Shown here: in pieces, positions 60,804-64,000 of the stretch
How positions within the stretch are numbered: the first letter of the stretch is position 1
Layout: every line of letters starts with the position of its first letter
Assembly (NCBI RefSeq): GCF_040712315.1
Contig: NC_134013.1
Location: 1,709,001 to 1,773,000 of the forward strand
Source of the DNA: Castanea sativa
Taxonomy: Eukaryota > Streptophyta > Magnoliopsida > Fagales > Fagaceae
DNA: 64,000 nucleotides
Direction of reading: 5' to 3'
The notes under the pieces: model-generated
Databases searched by the model: none
What the model was told of the DNA's origin: nothing
What the model saw: only the letters and a program-made list of their open reading frames with translations
Made by a program: the position numbers and the translations under genes

Positions 60804-61199
60804 GAGGCAATTTTCCAACTAGCGTAGAGAGAGGAAACGATATAATAAGTTAGCATGCGGCGGAAACGAAACTGAAAAATAGCATCTCGAGTGTTTGAAG
60901 CTCAAGTTCGGTGATAAATTCAAGCTTCAAACATTCGAGTTCTGGTGTAGGACAATCTTATGATCTGTGGAATAGTCTGATCTGAAAGAAAATGGTGGAA
61001 CTCGAGTCTAAAAAACTCGAGTTCCACGGAAAGTGATACTCACCTCTAAAAGAAAATGGTGGAACTCGAGTCTTAAAAACTCGAGTTTTATTTTGGAACT
61101 TGAGTTTTAGACACTCGAGATGCTAGTTTCCTGCATTATTTTAAAGCCTGACAACTAACTAAATTTTTTTATATTTAAAATTATTTGGAAAGAAAATTC
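60804..61199. mobile_element. Mutator-like MITE inside exon 7 of gene D
   Basis: An insertion flanked by GGAGGGAATG on both sides (60,794-60,803 and 61,200-61,209). That is a 9- or 10-bp duplication, fitting Mutator-type elements. The exon is continuous in A and C at this point. The interior repeats AACTCGAG and CTCGAGTT many times (for example GTGGAACTCGAGTCT twice). The ends GGCAATTTTCC and GGAAAGAAAATTC are only loosely inverted. Confidence 0.75.
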
Positions 61200-61479
61200 G
61201 GAGGGAATGTTTATAGCAAAAACGTGAAGGGAGTTAAACCCCACACAACAACAGCTATGGGGAGTGGAGAATATGCATCTAGTTTGTTGGGAGAAGCACG
61301 TTTCATTGAAAATGTTAGAATCTTGGATTATTCACTACAGGTGAAGTACCCTGAATGGGTACATAGTATGGCCGAGGAACCCGATTGCTAGCTACAGCTC
61401 TCTTAATTACCAAAAGAGTCTTGCATATGAGCCTATGTTCTACTTTGGAGGGCCTGGTCGAGGTCTTTATTGTCCATGA

Positions 61480-61860
61480 GAGAGCAAGAAGATAAATATA
61501 TTGATGCCAACATTTTCTAGCAATAAAGCTTCCTTATTGTCCTTTTATTGTCCATGAGAGCAAGGCGATATATATATAATTTTTATACAAGATAGCAATT
61601 CTACTCTAGTTAGCCTAATCTAAGTATATATATGTGTGTGAAACTTTCTCCTGAAAATTTAAATCCCGGCCCTTGCCCCCTTGCTTTACAAGAACTTCGT
61701 ACTTGTAGAGTGGCCATCACGCCAAGAATACAAGTGGAGCAAGAGGATATATGTTGATGCCGACACTTTCTAGCAATAAATCCTCCTTATTATCCATGAG
61801 AGCAAGAAGATATATGTTGATGCCAACATTTTCTAGCAATAAATGCTTTCCACATAAAAG
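61480..61860 (+). repeat. Tandemly repeated 3' UTR segment of gene D
   Basis: The unit containing TTGTCCATGAGAGCAAG and TTGATGCCAACATTTTCTAG occurs three times (the second half at about 61,501, 61,753 and 61,817); A and C have it once. A reverse-oriented SINE lies between the first and second units. Confidence 0.75.
61583..61735 (-). mobile_element. SINE relative in reverse orientation
   Basis: On the minus strand it reads GTGATGGCCACTCTACAAG, then GGGGGCAAGGGCCGGGATTT, then GATTAGGCTAACTAGAGTAG. This parallels the head, B-box region and tail of the SINE at 32,916-33,099, though it is diverged. Clear target duplications were not identified. Confidence 0.6.
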
Positions 61861-64000
61861 GTGTGGATAATTATATCAGTAATTGTGTGTCTGTTTGACA
61901 TTTTGCGTGTTTTTTTTGTGGCGTTGATATATTCAAATTGTCTTTTTATTAAATTTTGTATAATTTAAGTTTCTTAGAGACCATCCTAAAAATTCTTAGG
62001 ACCGCTACTAATAATACCATAATGTACTCCTAAAATTCAAATCATATTTTACGTAAGAACTTTGTTGCGTAGATAGATAAAAATGAGAAAAAAAATTTCT
62101 CATGATTTGAGATTCAAACTCTCATTTGTTCTCGATTGGTGGACGGTAACACATTTTCTAAGCAGAAGGTTTTGGAAGTTGAAAGGAGAATAAACCACCT
62201 CAGAAGGCATGCGTTAAAAAGTATAAATTAAGGTATACACTTTCTCTTAAGTTCACAGCCAGACGAGATGAAAAGTGCTTCCAGAAGCATATTGTCACTA
62301 GTCACTACTGCTGTGACCTTATGAGTGCTTAATAAAAAAAGAGGGCCACTTTGGAATATGCTCTCTTTATATATTTATTGTTTCAAAATATGCATCTAGC
62401 ACAAAAGAAGAAACACGAAAACAATAGGTAACATAATATAATTTTCATATTATATATATTAGTAAGTAACCAGTGCAATTTGTGGTAAAGTAACATAATA
62501 AATAAATATATATATATATATATATTTAATGTGGAATATGATAATTATTAATAGATATTTATTATGATAGTGTTTATAGAAAAAGTAACATAATATGGTT
62601 TTTTCTCTTCTTTAATTTTCATCTAAATGTGAATTTGATAATAATAATAATAATAGTTATTAATAGGTATTTATTATGATTATGTTTATACGGAAATTAA
62701 AGTAACATAATATGTTCTTTGACATTTCATAATTATCATTTATGTCAAAGAAGCCTGTCATAATCCTGAAGCATTAAATAACTTTCCCATCTCAGTACGC
62801 ATTTACTTCTTCAAAATTGCAACTTTTTATTAAGAATTAATGAAGCGGTGGTCGAAGCAGGCAAGGAAGAGGTAAGAGGAAAGAGGAGGATGAGGATGAG
62901 GATGAGGATGAGGAGTTTCAAAAAAAAAATCAGAAAGCAATAAATTAGAAAAAGCGGTGATAAAATAGATGGAGGAGTGATGGGCAGAGAAAGAGCAATA
63001 AATCAGAAAAAAAAAATGGGTAGAGAGAGAGATAGCGCTGGTAGGTTAAGGGGTAGTTGAGAGAAATAATAAAAAACTGTGAGAAAATTGATTATTTAAT
63101 TAAAGGAGGTGATAAAATAGATGAACTGATGTAGGTGTTTTGTAAAAGTGAATGTGTAAAATATAAAAAGTAAGTTTTTAGTGTAAAAATCGATGTGTAA
63201 AATGAATGAGCTGATGTGGTTGCTCTTACATGAGTACTTGCATAAAAAAAAATGTGTAACATGAGTACTGAGACCATTTTCATCAACAATTTTAAAATTT
63301 TAACACCTCATTTTACAATATACCAAACATTAAATATTTTATTATTTTTACAACTTCATTTAAATATTCTTTCTTTAATATTCTTATTCATTTTTTTATT
63401 ATTTCTCACTCTCTCTTTAAAGAAAGCGGCTCCACCTGAATAAAAAAAATAATAGAAGTTTTACAATTTGTGAACAGTGCAGTTTCAAATTTAAGATTGC
63501 ACTGTTCATTAATGTCAAATATTATGGCATTTAAAACACTTGACGAAAGTGATTTTTTAGAATTTGGTGTGTTAAATGCCAAATATTTGACATTTGACAC
63601 ACTTGATGGAAATATTCTAATTGTTAGTTCGTGTATATGTATGGATATGCTTAAAACATATACATTAAGATGCATAGTATAATTCTTACATATATCATTT
63701 AAATATTATTGATAGTTATTTTTATATTTTTTTAACTATTTAAAAAATATTGTAAGAATATTATTAGATAGAAAATGTAAATTGTCCATTTAAAAAAAAC
63801 TATGTTCATTAATTCTAAACTTTTTGGTTTTTGTTTGTAATAATTCATTTGGATGGATATTTATGATGTAATCCTACATTTGACTCCAAAATTAAAAATT
63901 AAAAATTTCTCTAAAAATAAATAATTTATGATACATGGTACAAAATTGAATTTTAATTGTAGAATCTAATTAGATTTTCTCGAAAATTGAATTTTAATTG
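61861..64000. other. AT-rich right flank without a supported gene
   Basis: Contains microsatellites (AT near 62,508-62,524, AAT near 62,640-62,656, GATGAG near 62,888-62,914). A possible decayed MITE lies at about 63,500-63,605, where AATGTCAAATATTATGGCAT and an inverse-like TGCCAAATATTTGACATT face each other. The short open frames here (63,092-63,682) resemble no known protein. Confidence 0.5.

Larger units (their letters stand above)
45726..61479 (+). pseudogene. Neprosin-domain gene copy D, multiply broken
   Basis: Exon remnants: 45,726-45,874; 48,518-48,604; 49,013-49,297; 49,798-49,961; 50,083-50,136; 50,517-50,639; 60,686-60,803 continued at 61,200-61,479. The exon 3 frame is open (SQIWHKSGSCPKGTIPI, LDNGIDAEVFPLPDHS). 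Lesions: exon 1 is one base short after ATGGGG and hits a stop; exon 4 has two extra bases near GGATATATAG; exon 6 has lost bases at its start and the middle of the exon; exon 7 is split by a 396-bp insertion after QWGGN; and later GATTGCTAGCTAC gains four bases and a stop. The last intron has grown to about 10 kb through a CACTA-like element and copia element 2. Where I expect the second catalytic Glu the residue is Asn. B is its closest relative in the window. Confidence 0.9.

Noticed and set aside
63252..63682. Pair of facing open frames near the right end
   Set aside because: Low-complexity AT-rich sequence with inverted motifs; more like a decayed MITE than a gene.

Overview
The window is plant nuclear DNA: AT-rich, with long spliced genes, plant retrotransposon families, many MITEs and microsatellites. 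A woody eudicot is the best guess. The exact taxon cannot be read from the sequence (Fagaceae-like, low confidence). No bacterial-type operon, CRISPR array or rRNA is present.

Left flank (1-5,690). One minus-strand exon (515-627) matches the TAD3 subunit of the tRNA wobble adenosine deaminase. Next comes a two-gene PIF/Harbinger DNA transposon on the plus strand: a frameshifted DDE transposase (1,947-3,284) and an apparently intact Myb/SANT-like partner gene (3,625-4,593).

Main block (about 5.7-61.9 kb). Four plus-strand copies of a seven-exon neprosin-domain gene, here called A (6,203-15,916), B (16,565-19,242, truncated), C (31,884-38,219) and D (45,726-61,479). Each complete copy encodes a signal peptide, a neprosin activation-peptide domain (DUF4409) and a C-terminal neprosin domain (DUF239, a glutamic-peptidase fold). 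A resembles C and B resembles D, so an A-B pair was probably duplicated as a block to give C-D. Every copy carries at least one visible lesion. The position I believe corresponds to the second catalytic Glu is Asp, Tyr or Asn in A, C and D.

The spacing between copies comes almost entirely from mobile elements whose ends can be placed. They are a 5'-truncated LINE in an intron of A; a Ty1/copia element (20,241-30,082) holding two nested solo LTRs; a non-autonomous LTR element with the 5-bp duplication TTTTG (38,687-44,805); a scrambled pararetrovirus fragment (about 44.98-45.41 kb); a solo LTR in intron 1 of D; a CACTA-like element; and a second Ty1/copia element with the 5-bp duplication CTTGA (52,740-60,266) that itself contains a 1.9-kb solo LTR. 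Smaller insertions include Tourist-like MITEs with TTA/TAA duplications, a fold-back MITE with a perfect 9-bp duplication, a tRNA-derived SINE and a Mutator-like insert inside exon 7 of D. Empty sites in sister copies confirm several of these and give a relative order of events.

Right flank (61.9-64.0 kb) is AT-rich DNA with no gene I can support. All calls come from reading the sequence by eye; no alignment or database search was run.
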